This document shows, piece by piece, positions 19,004-26,766 of a stretch of 38,473 bases of DNA (its first letter is position 1; each line of letters starts with the position of its first letter). Origin of the DNA: Bradyrhizobium guangdongense (lineage in GTDB: Bacteria > Pseudomonadota > Alphaproteobacteria > Rhizobiales > Xanthobacteraceae). The position numbers and the translations under genes were made by a program. The notes beneath the pieces are model-generated. The model did not search any database and was not told the origin of the DNA. It was given only the letters and a program-made list of their open reading frames with translations. Location: positions 1 to 38,473 of the forward strand of contig NZ_PPPT01000107.1 in assembly GCF_006483445.1 (NCBI RefSeq). The letters are read 5' to 3'.

Positions 19004-20263
19004 ATGGGTGCTGGGATCGCCGTTCAGAACATGTCGCTCGGCGAGGAGATCGTTGGTCGCATCAACGAGCTCGGGGCCATCTCGGAAGACGCCGACAAGC
19101 TAACGCGCATCTATCTGAGCAAGGAGCTGCGCATCGCGGCCGATCTCATCCTGGGCTGGATGCGCGACGCCGGCATGCGCGCGGATCTCGACGCGATCGG
19201 CAATGTCTGCGGCCGCTACGAGGGCGACCGGCCGGGCTTGCCCTGCCTGATGCTCGGTTCGCATTACGACACCGTGCGCGATGCCGGCAAATGGGACGGT
19301 CCGCTCGGCGTCATCACGGCGATCTCCTGCGTTGCCGAATTGAACCGGCGCGGCCAGCGCCTGCCGTTCGCGATCGAGGTGGTCGGCTTTGCCGACGAGG
19401 AAGGCGTGCGCTTCGCCTCCACGCTGCTCGGCAGCCGCGCCGTCGCCGGCACGTTTGACGAGAGCGTGTTGGCGACGCGCGACCGCGACGGCGTGTCGAT
19501 GCGCGACGCGCTTGTGCAGTTCGGGCTCGACCCCGATCATATCGGGGCTGCCGCGCGCACGCGGCGCGAGCTGCTGGCCTATCTCGAGCTGCATATCGAG
19601 CAGGGGCCGGTTCTGGAGGCGCAAAACCTTCCGGTGGGCGTGGTGACGGCGATTGCCGGCGCAACGCGGCTCGCGGCACGGCTGACCGGCATGGCCGGTC
19701 ACGCCGGCACGGTACCGATGGCGTTGCGGCGCGATGCGCTGTCGGGTGCGGCCGAATGCATGATGGCCATCGAGCAATTCTGCCGTACCGACACGCATGG
19801 TCTCGTCGGCACCGTCGGCTACCTCCACGCAACGCCCGGCGCGACCAACGTCATTCCCGGGCAGGTGTCGTTCACCATCGACATGCGTGCGCCGGCCGAC
19901 ATGCATCGCAAGCGCGGAGTGACCGATGTCGTCCGCCAGATCGAGGCGATCGCAAAGCGGCGGGATTTGTCGCTCCAGCTCGACGTCACCCATGAGAACC
20001 GCACCGCGCCTTGCGCGCCCTGGCTCAAGCAGCAGATCGCCCGCGCAATCGCTGCGGAAGGCTATCCCGTGTTCGAACTGCCGAGCGGGGCAGGGCATGA
20101 CGGCATGGCGATGATCGACATCGCCGATGTCGGCATGATCTTCGTTCGCTGCCGCGGCGGCATCAGCCACAATCCGGCCGAGCATGTCGAGCTCGCGGAT
20201 GCCGATGCCGGCGCGCGGGTGCTGTTGCGGGTGATCGAGAATTTCAGGCCGCGCGAAGGGTAG
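19004..20263 (+). CDS. allC: Allantoate amidohydrolase (M20/M40 Zn-dependent hydrolase)
   Basis: This 419-residue enzyme belongs to the AllC/N-carbamoyl-amino-acid hydrolase family. The dinuclear metal ligands can be placed as H87 (GSHYDTV), D98 (KWDGPLGV), E133 (FADEEGVRF), H197 (LELHIEQGP) and H389 (GISHNPAEH). Their spacing matches that of E. coli AllC. Allantoate hydrolysis gives ureidoglycine, CO2 and ammonia, the late step of urate breakdown, so it completes the purine theme of the neighbourhood. The ATG at 19004 is preferred because ggaaag lies about ten bases upstream; an upstream TTG (18986) and a later ATG (19031) are possible. N-carbamoyl-amino-acid or other ureide hydrolase activity cannot be excluded. 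Confidence 0.85.
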   Translation: MGAGIAVQNMSLGEEIVGRINELGAISEDADKLTRIYLSKELRIAADLILGWMRDAGMRADLDAIGNVCGRYEGDRPGLPCLMLGSHYDTVRDAGKWDGPLGVITAISCVAELNRRGQRLPFAIEVVGFADEEGVRFASTLLGSRAVAGTFDESVLATRDRDGVSMRDALVQFGLDPDHIGAAARTRRELLAYLELHIEQGPVLEAQNLPVGVVTAIAGATRLAARLTGMAGHAGTVPMALRRDALSGAAECMMAIEQFCRTDTHGLVGTVGYLHATPGATNVIPGQVSFTIDMRAPADMHRKRGVTDVVRQIEAIAKRRDLSLQLDVTHENRTAPCAPWLKQQIARAIAAEGYPVFELPSGAGHDGMAMIDIADVGMIFVRCRGGISHNPAEHVELADADAGARVLLRVIENFRPREG

Positions 20264-20330
20264 AGGGATTGGGGCCGGTGTACTCGTTAAGCGACTGGCC
20301 GGCTGATGTACTCTCAACCTCCAACGGCGG

Positions 20331-20351
20331 CGGGAGAGCGGGCGTCTCCCG
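20331..20351. terminator. Small hairpin between convergent genes, candidate terminator
   Basis: Seven-base arms cgggaga (20331-20337) and tctcccg (20345-20351) enclose a seven-base loop. It lies between the convergent allantoate amidohydrolase and alcohol dehydrogenase genes. No T-run follows on either strand, so the call is weak. Confidence 0.3.
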
Positions 20352-20395
20352 CGGTCGCGGAGGGGCCCCAAGCGGTCAGGCGCAGTTTGTTTGAC

Positions 20396-21511
20396 TCACG
20401 TGTCAAACCGTACGAGGCCTCGCAAATTCTTGCCCGCCTGGAGATCGGCGTAGCCGAGATTAATGTCCTCAAGACGATAGGTCTGCGTGATCAGCTCGCG
20501 CAGCTTCAATGTGCCCTGACGATAAAGCGACAAAAGCTCGGGAATTTGGATCCTTGGGCTGGCAAAGCCATACACCGCGCCCATGATCGCTTTTTGTGAA
20601 ACGCATAGTTCGAGCGGCGGAATTCCTATTTCAGAGACGGTGTCGGGCGTCAGCGCCGTAACAACCACATTGCCCGCCTTGGCGGTCGCACGGAAGGCCG
20701 GTAACAGCGTCGCTGGTGGGTCGATGCATACGAAAGCGTGGTCCACACCAATGCCATCAGTGAGTGCCAGCACGGCCTTGGTGAGTTCCTCGCCCTGTTG
20801 CTCGAGCGTGTCGGTCGCACCAAACTCTCGTGCCAAAACCAATTTGGCGGGAACGATATCCGCAGCAATGATCTTTGAGGCGCCACACAGCTGCGCGCCT
20901 TGAACGACGTTCATTCCGTCACCGCCGCAGCCGACAACAAGCACGGTGTCGTTTCTCTTCACCCGGGCGCGATAACGCGCCGCTCCTACGCCTGCCGGCA
21001 CGCCGCACGCGACCAGGCTGGCGAGATCGAGCGGAATGTCGTTGTCGATGACGACGACCGAAGCCTTATCGACCACGGCATATTCAGCAAAGCCGCCGAT
21101 CATGCAAAAACTTCCGACTGCAACTCCTTCGCGGTCGCGTCTTCGATACGTTCCGTCGAGCTGTGGGCCTTGAGTTATGCGCGGACCTTGCGCGCAGAGG
21201 TGATGCAGACCTTGGCGACACCAACGGCAATCGCCGCAGCCCGGAATAAATGTCAGAACCACATGATCACCGGGATTGATCCCTGCAACCTCGGCGCCGG
21301 TCCTCTCGACGATGCCGGCCGCCTCGTGACCGAGCACCATTGGTTTCATCGCGACGCGACGCTCTCCGCGCATGACGTGATAATCGGTGCGGCAGAGTCC
21401 GACCGCCGCGATGCGGACGAGCAACTCGCTTGGTCCCGGTTCATCGATCACAATGCGCTCGATCGATAACGGGAGGCCAATGTCGCGAAATACGGCGGCG
21501 AAGCACTCCAT
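20396..21511 (-). CDS. Zinc-dependent alcohol dehydrogenase (MDR superfamily)
   Basis: This 371-residue medium-chain dehydrogenase has catalytic zinc ligands C40, H62-E63 (GHEAAG) and probably C170. A structural zinc site is formed by C92, C95, C98 and C106. The nucleotide-binding turn reads GCGGDGMN (194-201); an aspartate replaces the usual hydrophobic residue of GxGGVG, which is unusual. The ATG at 21511 is chosen for the ttggag site about nine bases upstream; longer in-frame starts add a non-homologous leader. The substrate is unknown: glutathione-dependent formaldehyde dehydrogenase relatives and NDMA-dependent alcohol dehydrogenases share this layout. It marks the start of the more A/T-rich accessory stretch. 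Confidence 0.85.
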   Translation of the reverse strand: MECFAAVFRDIGLPLSIERIVIDEPGPSELLVRIAAVGLCRTDYHVMRGERRVAMKPMVLGHEAAGIVERTGAEVAGINPGDHVVLTFIPGCGDCRWCRQGLHHLCAQGPRITQGPQLDGTYRRRDREGVAVGSFCMIGGFAEYAVVDKASVVVIDNDIPLDLASLVACGVPAGVGAARYRARVKRNDTVLVVGCGGDGMNVVQGAQLCGASKIIAADIVPAKLVLAREFGATDTLEQQGEELTKAVLALTDGIGVDHAFVCIDPPATLLPAFRATAKAGNVVVTALTPDTVSEIGIPPLELCVSQKAIMGAVYGFASPRIQIPELLSLYRQGTLKLRELITQTYRLEDINLGYADLQAGKNLRGLVRFDT

Positions 21512-21832
21512 ATTCAGCACTCCAATGGTCTGGTGATCAAAGCTATCGGCGAAAGAAAGGAGCCGCAACTTCCGGATCATGATATCGTTCGCCGTAGCCC
21601 ATGCCACGTCGGTTCAGATGATCGACACATCCATTGTGCGGGTGCATCAGCGCGGTGACTGCGTCAATCGGAATAGACCACGACAATCCATCCGGGAGGT
21701 CGCGAGGCGGGTTACTTGCAAGGTCCACGCGGTGATTTCACCCCTTCTTGCCGGCGCTGCCTCCCTGGGAGAGAGGTGATTAGGCTGTCATCTGCCAATG
21801 CAACGCTTGCGCAGCTTCGTCCAACAATTTGT
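21512..21832. other. Intergenic stretch with one doubtful small frame and a CTTGCAAG palindrome
   Basis: A 61-codon frame on the minus strand (21728 to 21543) encodes a natural-looking peptide ending PEVAAPFFRR, but it has no clear ribosome site and I recognise no family. The palindrome cttgcaag occurs at 21715-21722, a third copy of the motif seen twice at 4496-4637. A 13-bp block, aggctgtcatctg (21782-21794), recurs at 24843-24855. Confidence 0.35.
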
Positions 21833-21859
21833 ATGAACAGCGATATTCCGTTCTCGCCA
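21820..21859 (+). repeat. Direct repeat copy A: duplicated 5' end of the 24928 gene
   Basis: This 40-bp block is identical at 37 of 40 positions to 24915-24954, differing only in ttt versus ccc. It contains the start codon and the first nine codons of the glycosidase-like gene. With the shared aggctgtcatctg block upstream, the two copies bracket about 3.1 kb of A/T-richer DNA holding the cold-shock gene and several small genes. Confidence 0.9.
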
Positions 21860-21889
21860 AACAAAGATTCTGTTGGCTTCTTCTTGTAG
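21833..21889 (+). pseudogene. Truncated 5' remnant of the glycosidase-like gene
   Basis: The frame reads MNSDIPFSPNKDSVGFFL and then a TAG stop. The first nine residues are identical to the start of the gene at 24928, after which the sequences diverge completely. It is best read as a fragment left by duplication or insertion, not a working gene. Confidence 0.6.
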
Positions 21890-22063
21890 TCTCCCAAATA
21901 CTCTTGTATGGTCTCAAATATCGATACTGGCCGAACAACTGTTCCGCTTTCGCCTCAGATCCTGACGGCGCGCACGTTTCAGACATTCTCCAACATCGAC
22001 TATCTGGAACACTGGCCGCAAATCCGCGCGCCAGGTCCTGCGCGTATGCGAAAGAAAGACCCG

Positions 22064-22273
22064 ATGAACACAGGTACAGTGAAGTGGTTTAACACCCAAA
22101 AGGGCTTCGGCTTTATTCAGCCGGCAAATGGCAGCAACGACGTTTTTGTTCATATCAGCGCGGTTGAACGCGCCGGCATGGGCACCCTGAACGAAGGTCA
22201 GACGCTGTCTTACGACGTCGTCGCAGACCGTCGTACGGGCAAGTCCGCGGCCGAAAATCTCCGTGCTGCCTAG
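22064..22273 (+). CDS. CspA-family cold-shock protein
   Basis: This 69-residue single-domain protein is a cold-shock RNA/ssDNA chaperone. It starts with MNTGTVKWFN and has both RNA-binding motifs: RNP1 KGFGFI at 13-18 and RNP2 VFVHI at 27-31. The length is standard for the family. The start at 22064 is set by homology; an upstream extension in frame has no family resemblance. A purine-rich aaagaaaga lies just upstream as a ribosome site. The 174-bp leader after the repeat remnant could hold the long 5' UTR usual for csp genes. A strong terminator follows at 22332. Confidence 0.95.
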   Translation: MNTGTVKWFNTQKGFGFIQPANGSNDVFVHISAVERAGMGTLNEGQTLSYDVVADRRTGKSAAENLRAA

Positions 22274-22331
22274 TTAAGAGCACGACAGGCCTGTTGCTCC
22301 AGCCACGGATGTACTGGCAGAGCTTGTGGTC

Positions 22332-22365
22332 CCCCGCACCTGAGTCATCAGGGGCGGGGATTTTG
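22332..22365 (+). terminator. Rho-independent terminator after the cold-shock gene
   Basis: A 12-base stem, ccccgcacctga (22332-22343) with tcaggggcgggg (22348-22359), has one mismatch and a gtca loop. It is followed by atttt. GC-rich stem plus T-run is the classical form. Confidence 0.8.
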
Positions 22366-22504
22366 CTTCAACCCATGAAAGCGATCGTCAAGTGAGCTTG
22401 TCGTGGCTTGTCTTCGACATAACGACGGGGTCTCTCGGTCGGAGCCCAATAGCCAAATCGAATGTCGAAATGGCTTATTTTGTCTTTCGGGCGCATGGAG
22501 AGTG

Positions 22505-22699
22505 ATGCTCGAATCTCATCGCCGATCCTGTCGGTGCGGCGCCGTCTGTAGTCGAACCGAGGGAATAGCTCCCAGTCGGCAGATCGCCAGCTTCGAGTGC
22601 TCGGTTTGCGGCGCGACCCTGGAAACGTGGAACACAGTTTTGGTGCCCACCTACAGCTTGATTGTCGGTCCCGTACGGAATTCTCCGCCCGACGAATGA
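22505..22699 (+). CDS. Small zinc-ribbon-like protein of unknown function
   Basis: This 64-residue protein has two CxC/CxxC-type pairs, RSCRCGAVC near residues 7-15 and FECSVCGATLETWN near residues 30-43. They look like a zinc ribbon. The pattern (cysteine pair, about 20 residues, cysteine pair then ESWN/ETWN) recurs in small rhizobial hypothetical proteins. The ATG at 22505 has ggag four bases before it; longer in-frame starts lack a site. It may be a small nucleic-acid-binding or regulatory protein, but no function is assignable. Confidence 0.6.
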   Translation: MLESHRRSCRCGAVCSRTEGIAPSRQIASFECSVCGATLETWNTVLVPTYSLIVGPVRNSPPDE

Positions 22700-22849
22700 T
22701 GCAACCGGCAGATCGGACACTCGCGTCGTTCCTTGAGTGATGTCGCTTGCTCCTTCAGTGGCTTGTTCCAGCTCTCTTTGAAATCATTCGCGCGTGCATT
22801 GGGCGGCGGTGCATCCGAGGAACGTGATCGGCGCAAAGCAGGAGATTCA

Positions 22850-23089
22850 ATGAGTATTGTAAAGCGGCATCTCGCCGAGCAAGAAGAGCGACTGGTTCTC
22901 ATCGAAGAAATTTGCATCGATAAAGGAGCGCTTGTCCTGGATACCGTCACAGATGAGGTCTACTTCTCGACGGACGAAGAGGCCTACAAGAACGCCTACG
23001 TGACCGTGTTTCAGGCCTGGGCCAAGGGCACGATCAAAGGCACGGCGGAACAGATATTCGAGGCTACAAAATCCATTCTAGAAGAGTAG
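22850..23089 (+). CDS. Small conserved hypothetical protein
   Basis: This 79-residue acidic protein starts MSIVKRHLAEQEERLVLIEE and ends EATKSILEE. No cysteines pair up and no membrane segment is seen; it looks like a soluble helical protein with a short beta section (ALVLDTVTDEVYF). A clean ggag lies five bases before the ATG at 22850, and codon use is that of a real gene. I do not recognise its function. It lies between two other small genes on the same strand. Confidence 0.6.
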   Translation: MSIVKRHLAEQEERLVLIEEICIDKGALVLDTVTDEVYFSTDEEAYKNAYVTVFQAWAKGTIKGTAEQIFEATKSILEE

Positions 23090-23178
23090 AGCACCTCGTC
23101 TTCGACTTTACGAGCCGGAGGCGCCGGTACGCATTACGTCAATCCAAGCCGGATCAACTGCAAACGTTGAGGTCACAC

Positions 23179-23385
23179 ATGTCGTATGCCTACAAGTTGC
23201 TTGAAAACGTTCGCCACCGACCCCAAGGTCCACAGGGACGCGCCACCACGGAACCGCCGGTCATTTATACCATCATTCAACACATGCCCATCGAGTCCGA
23301 TGGGCGAGTCAGATACCGAATCAGGAGCAAGCTTGAGAAGATCGAGCGAGTCGTTACGGAAGATCAGCTTTCGTATTCTCAATAG
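23179..23385 (+). CDS. Small conserved hypothetical protein
   Basis: This 68-residue basic protein starts MSYAYKLLENVRHRPQ. Its central pattern, PVIYTIIQHMPIESDGRVRYRIRSKLEKIERVVTEDQL, matches a family of small rhizobial proteins with a '...Y.I...LP...G...YRIKS..E..ERV..E..L' layout. The ATG at 23179 has tgagg about six bases upstream. The fold is probably a small beta barrel (SH3-like); this is a guess from the pattern. No function is known. Confidence 0.6.
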   Translation: MSYAYKLLENVRHRPQGPQGRATTEPPVIYTIIQHMPIESDGRVRYRIRSKLEKIERVVTEDQLSYSQ

Positions 23386-23657
23386 GCTTTCCGACCGAGG
23401 CACCATCTGACAAGAGATTTGACGGGGGGCGGGTGTCGTCTCGGCTCATTCGCGCCGATGTTGGACGGATCTGTGAGGTCCGGTTTACCCTTTGGTTCGG
23501 ACTTGGCTGCAGGCTGGACGGGCCGTCGCAAGGGGCCAGTAGGCGACATCGAAGGCGATCCAATCGGTGGCCCGCTCACCTTTTCGGCAACAATCGCGAC
23601 CTCTCGTAAAGTCCACGTAGCCAGTAGAGTTTCCGCAAGATGCCATGTTGGTGCCTG
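23386..23657. other. Stretch without a supported gene
   Basis: Overlapping frames on both strands here have arginine/serine/proline-rich, unnatural compositions, and none has a convincing ribosome site. The sequence may be a degenerate interspersed repeat, but I cannot delimit one. Confidence 0.4.
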
Positions 23658-24089
23658 TCAGCCTGCCATGCCAATTGGTAGTGCGACGAACCAATTCTCG
23701 AAAATATCTCCAAAAGGCTGAAGCTTTTCAAACAGCGTCGGCGAGAAGATGTGGTTGGTGTCGCTTCCTTTGAACCACTGATGATTGCCGACGGCCTCAC
23801 GATCGAGATACCCGAAATGGTTGTCTTGAGCGTACGCGGCGCTCATCCACTCAGGCAAGATCTGGCCGTTTTCATCAAACACCGTTCAGGAACTAAAAAT
23901 GTCCTTGCCCGGCATCTTGTATCGGTCAATCCACAGGCGATCCTGACGCTCGCGGCTGTCGAGAAACTCGATGGGCTCGTCACTTTTTCCAACGATTGGA
24001 TGATACTCGGTCAATCGCCAGTAGACGGGGCCGCGATAATCGGGCGGCACTGTTCCAGCGGTCCTAATCCGCTTAGCTTTTTCCGTCAT
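23658..24089 (-). pseudogene. Unknown gene split by an in-frame TGA
   Basis: On the minus strand a frame starts at the ATG at 24089 and reads 67 codons to a TGA (23888-23886). The same frame then continues without another stop for 76 more codons to 23658. Both halves have natural composition (YWRLTEYHPIVG in the first half; FDENGQILPEWMS and NHQWFKGSDTNHIF in the second). The second half has no ribosome site of its own. This suggests one soluble protein of about 143 residues inactivated by a nonsense change. Two small independent proteins remain possible. No family is recognised. Confidence 0.5.
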
Positions 24090-24480
24090 GGTATCGTCTT
24101 CTCGAACTATCCGGCGACAAAGAACTCAGTGAACGGCATCGACCATAAAATACGACAAAGGGATACTACCGCTCATATAAGCAATTCACTTCCGCGAAGG
24201 AAAAGACTAGCAAGAAGTCGGCTAATAGTCTTGCTGGTGGAAGCTGGGCAGAAGTCCGCTTTGGGTCAAAAGCGCCCTTTCGACCAACGGCTTCGGCAGT
24301 TCCGGTTTCCCCCGGGTTCCGGACATTTCGCTGCGACACGCCAACGGCGGCGATGGGCCAAAAGCCGACCACCCGAGGTTCCCGACCTTGTTCGGCCGGG
24401 CGTCACACTCGCGCCAGATACTCTACGGTCAAGTTTTGTGGCGTTTAGGCGAATGGATTGGAAAACGCTGCTCGGTAGAT
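24090..24480. other. Gene-free stretch with a degenerate interspersed repeat
   Basis: Around 24249-24375 the sequence resembles a degenerate repeat seen across Bradyrhizobium intergenic DNA, with a 'gtccgctttgggtcaaaagc' segment and 'cggcgatgggccaaaagcc'. It is recognisable in translation as pieces like FWPIAAVG and AFDPKRT. I see no gene in the remainder. Confidence 0.45.
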
Positions 24481-24669
24481 TCACCCTTTTTGTTTTTCTT
24501 CTGCGCTTCTTCCGTCGGAGCTCTTGGAGCGTTCTTCGAAGCGATCAGCGCCTTTGGCCAGATCGTGCCCCGTCTTGCTCTCGTTTTTCGCTTCGTCCTT
24601 AGCGGCAGCCTCGCGCAAGCCTTCAGCGGCCCGTTCTCCCGCTTTTGATGGTTTTCGTTCGTCATTCAT
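24481..24669 (-). CDS. Small, highly charged hydrophilic protein
   Basis: This 62-residue protein starts MNDERKPSKAGERAAEGLRE and is almost wholly Glu, Lys, Arg, Ala, Ser and Gly. No hydrophobic core is visible, so it is likely disordered or helical, like small stress-related hydrophilic proteins. The ATG at 24669 has aaggaagg about ten bases upstream; an in-frame start at 24744 has no site. Function is unknown and the call rests on composition and start context only. Confidence 0.4.
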   Translation of the reverse strand: MNDERKPSKAGERAAEGLREAAAKDEAKNESKTGHDLAKGADRFEERSKSSDGRSAEEKQKG

Positions 24670-24852
24670 GTGAAGCACACCTTCCTTGATGAACACACGC
24701 TTCTCCAGGAAGACTCCGTGTCTATCCCGGCCAAGCCACAACAAAATTCAATCGGATCGCTTGAACATTGTTCCAGTTCCGTTGAAAGCCAGTGCGTGAA
24801 CTGGCGTAAAGCTGATAGCTGACGAGCCGCGCTGTCGGAATCAGGCTGTCAT

Positions 24853-24877
24853 CTGACTGATATACGAATCAAGTCAG
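24853..24877. other. Hairpin in the leader of the glycosidase-like gene
   Basis: Arms ctgact-gat (24853-24861) and atc-a-agtcag (24868-24877) pair with one bulged A around a six-base loop. The hairpin falls inside the segment missing from repeat copy A at 21795. It could be an operator or leader structure for the gene starting at 24928; no T-run follows, so it is not a typical terminator. Confidence 0.3.
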
Positions 24878-24914
24878 GGTCTTGACCGCTATTGGCAATG
24901 CTCGCGCAGGTCCA

Positions 24915-24954
24915 TCCAACAACCCGTATGAACAGCGATATTCCGTTCTCGCCA
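24915..24954 (+). repeat. Direct repeat copy B: start of the glycosidase-like gene
   Basis: This is the partner of the block at 21820-21859, with 37 of 40 positions identical. It includes the start codon at 24928. Because this copy continues into an intact gene, it is likely the original and copy A the derived fragment. Confidence 0.9.
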
Positions 24955-26316
24955 CATGACGACAACAGGTTCTACCAGGGTGTGGTCGCGACCTGGGTGG
25001 CCAACGCCCTCCAGGCGGTCAATTTCCTCGGCGACCGCTTCCTGAGACAGTCGCATCAGATATCGACCGCGATCGAGGACCTTTACCGGCACGCGATGGA
25101 CAGCGCCTTCTCGGCAAAGGAGTCCTTTCTCGTCACCGGCGCGCCGCACGCCTCCGCGTACTACCCGCGCGATTTCGCCTGGTTCTATCCCGATGTTCTC
25201 GATCCCGAAACCATCATGGATTCGCAGGATGCTATCAGGCGCGTGCGCCTGCTCGAGAAGAGCGTCCGGCTGATGCTGGAGGCGGTGCGCGCCGACGTCG
25301 TCACGACGACCATCGTGCCGGCCGGGCGGGCTCGCTATCTCGGCGTGAACTATTTTTCGCGGCCCTCGGATACGCTGCTCGGCATTCTTGCGGGCCTGCA
25401 GCAGATGATCTCTGCCGACCAGCGGCCGTCGTCTTATCTGGCGATGTCGCAATGCGCGCATGCCGGTCGTCTCCTGCTTGTCGAATATGGCGTTGACCTG
25501 AAGCGGGCGATCCTGCAACTCGCGAGCGAACTCGAACCGTTCGAGGACGACGGCACCAGGTATCTGCTCTGCGACGTCAACAGGCCTCGTTCCGCCGCCA
25601 CGGATACCCGCGCCGAACGGCTTCGGTTCGTCACCAATGCCTGCGTCTACACGACGTTTCTGTCGGGCGTGCAGCTCGGGGTCGTCGACGAGGGCGAGTT
25701 GACGCGGCTGCTCGGGCGCGACCTCGCGCAATATAAGCGGGAGCTTCTGCGCCTGTTCGGCAAGAACGGCTATGTCAGGCATTCCCTGGATGGCCCCGCG
25801 AGCCCACCGGCATCATCCGTTGCCCTGGATTTCGTCGGCGTGCATCAGGGGTTTTGGAATCTGGACGACGCGAGCGAACGCGCTCTGTTCGCGGCCACGA
25901 CGGATTTGATCATCGCCGAGCCGCGGTTTCGTATCCCCGGGACATTCCATTTCCTGGTGTCGGCGGAGAACCCGCGCAACAAGATGATCCACAAGATCGC
26001 GGCCCCGGCCTACCAGGGCCGCTCGTCCTGGCCGACCTTCAACGTCGAATTTGCGGATCGCATGCTCGACTATGACACGCATTCAGGCAGCGATATCTAT
26101 CGCACCTGCGCCCAGCGGATACTGAAGGACATTCGCACCGCGACCGAGGTCCACGGCGGATATCAGGAGCTGATCTCGGAGCAGGGGTTGAAGTATCGCA
26201 CCTGGGCCTATAAGGGCGCGGTGGCGCACTCCTGGTTTCCGCGCTTCCTCTCGGTCTGGCGAAGGGCATATGGAACGCCGCTGCTCCATTGGAATGAGGA
26301 GAGCGTGGACTCATGA
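24928..26316 (+). CDS. Putative six-hairpin glycosidase-like protein
   Basis: This 462-residue soluble protein has no signal peptide. Segments such as SAYYPRDFAWFYPDVL (around residues 77-90), SSWPTFNVEFADRMLDY and HGGYQELISEQGLKYRTWAYKGAVAHSWFPRF (C-terminal) resemble alpha/alpha-toroid glycosidases. In that comparison the aspartate of YPRDF and the glutamate of YQEL would be catalytic; this is inference and I cannot name a family firmly. Possible starts are a TTG at 24892, an ATG at 24898 and an ATG at 24928. The last is chosen because it sits in the duplicated block; none has a strong ribosome site. It stands alone between small genes, with no sugar transporter near. Confidence 0.65.
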   Translation: MNSDIPFSPHDDNRFYQGVVATWVANALQAVNFLGDRFLRQSHQISTAIEDLYRHAMDSAFSAKESFLVTGAPHASAYYPRDFAWFYPDVLDPETIMDSQDAIRRVRLLEKSVRLMLEAVRADVVTTTIVPAGRARYLGVNYFSRPSDTLLGILAGLQQMISADQRPSSYLAMSQCAHAGRLLLVEYGVDLKRAILQLASELEPFEDDGTRYLLCDVNRPRSAATDTRAERLRFVTNACVYTTFLSGVQLGVVDEGELTRLLGRDLAQYKRELLRLFGKNGYVRHSLDGPASPPASSVALDFVGVHQGFWNLDDASERALFAATTDLIIAEPRFRIPGTFHFLVSAENPRNKMIHKIAAPAYQGRSSWPTFNVEFADRMLDYDTHSGSDIYRTCAQRILKDIRTATEVHGGYQELISEQGLKYRTWAYKGAVAHSWFPRFLSVWRRAYGTPLLHWNEESVDS

Positions 26317-26352
26317 ATGCTCAGCGGCCCCGATATTGGCATTGTTACCTGA

Positions 26353-26766
26353 TCAGTCATTCACGCTGATGTCCGTAAAAAGGAACCCTGCTGGCGTCTT
26401 GGTAAAGACGAAGATGTCCTCGCCGCAGAAGATGAAGTAAGTGTCATTGTTCTCTTCGCGATCGTAGACGGCCTTGCTGCGCTGGATACACGCGCGATTT
26501 TTCGCCGTGAAAAAGGTCGTATAGGTCTTGGCGCGAAATTGCGCGGCGTCGCGAATGGCGCTGTCGTTCATGAACGGCAATCGCGTCATACCGGCGACGG
26601 CGGCGGAATCGTTTGTCTTCAGCGCCGCGCGAAACTTCTCGATGAAGCCATCGAATTCCGTCTGCAAGGCAGGAGAAGCGACGGCTTTCTTCGGCGCCGC
26701 CTGGGCGACGGCTGGAGCAAGGTTCACGAGAGCGGCTGCGAGCATAATTCTGAGCAAAAATCGCAC
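26353..26766 (-). CDS. Small secreted hypothetical protein
   Basis: This 137-residue protein starts with a signal peptide (MRFLLRIMLAAALVNLAPAVAQA, cleavage near residue 23). A helical region follows (TEFDGFIEKFRAALKTNDSAAVAGMTRLPF), then a beta-rich end (DTYFIFCGEDIFVFTKTPAGFLFTDISVND). The layout resembles the small NTF2-like or DUF4440-type periplasmic proteins; this is a guess from secondary structure. It starts at a GTG (26766) with cggagcc about seven bases upstream. Two cysteines in the mature part may form a disulfide. Function is unknown. Confidence 0.75.
   Translation of the reverse strand: MRFLLRIMLAAALVNLAPAVAQAAPKKAVASPALQTEFDGFIEKFRAALKTNDSAAVAGMTRLPFMNDSAIRDAAQFRAKTYTTFFTAKNRACIQRSKAVYDREENNDTYFIFCGEDIFVFTKTPAGFLFTDISVND

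Noticed and set aside
23886..23888. TGA as a selenocysteine codon
   Set aside because: I see no SECIS-like hairpin immediately after the TGA, and the residue context matches no known selenoprotein; a nonsense mutation is simpler.
24841..24914. tRNA-like fold as an integration site
   Set aside because: The hairpin at 24853-24877 is isolated; there is no cloverleaf, no TTCGA-type arm and no CCA-adjacent acceptor stem.
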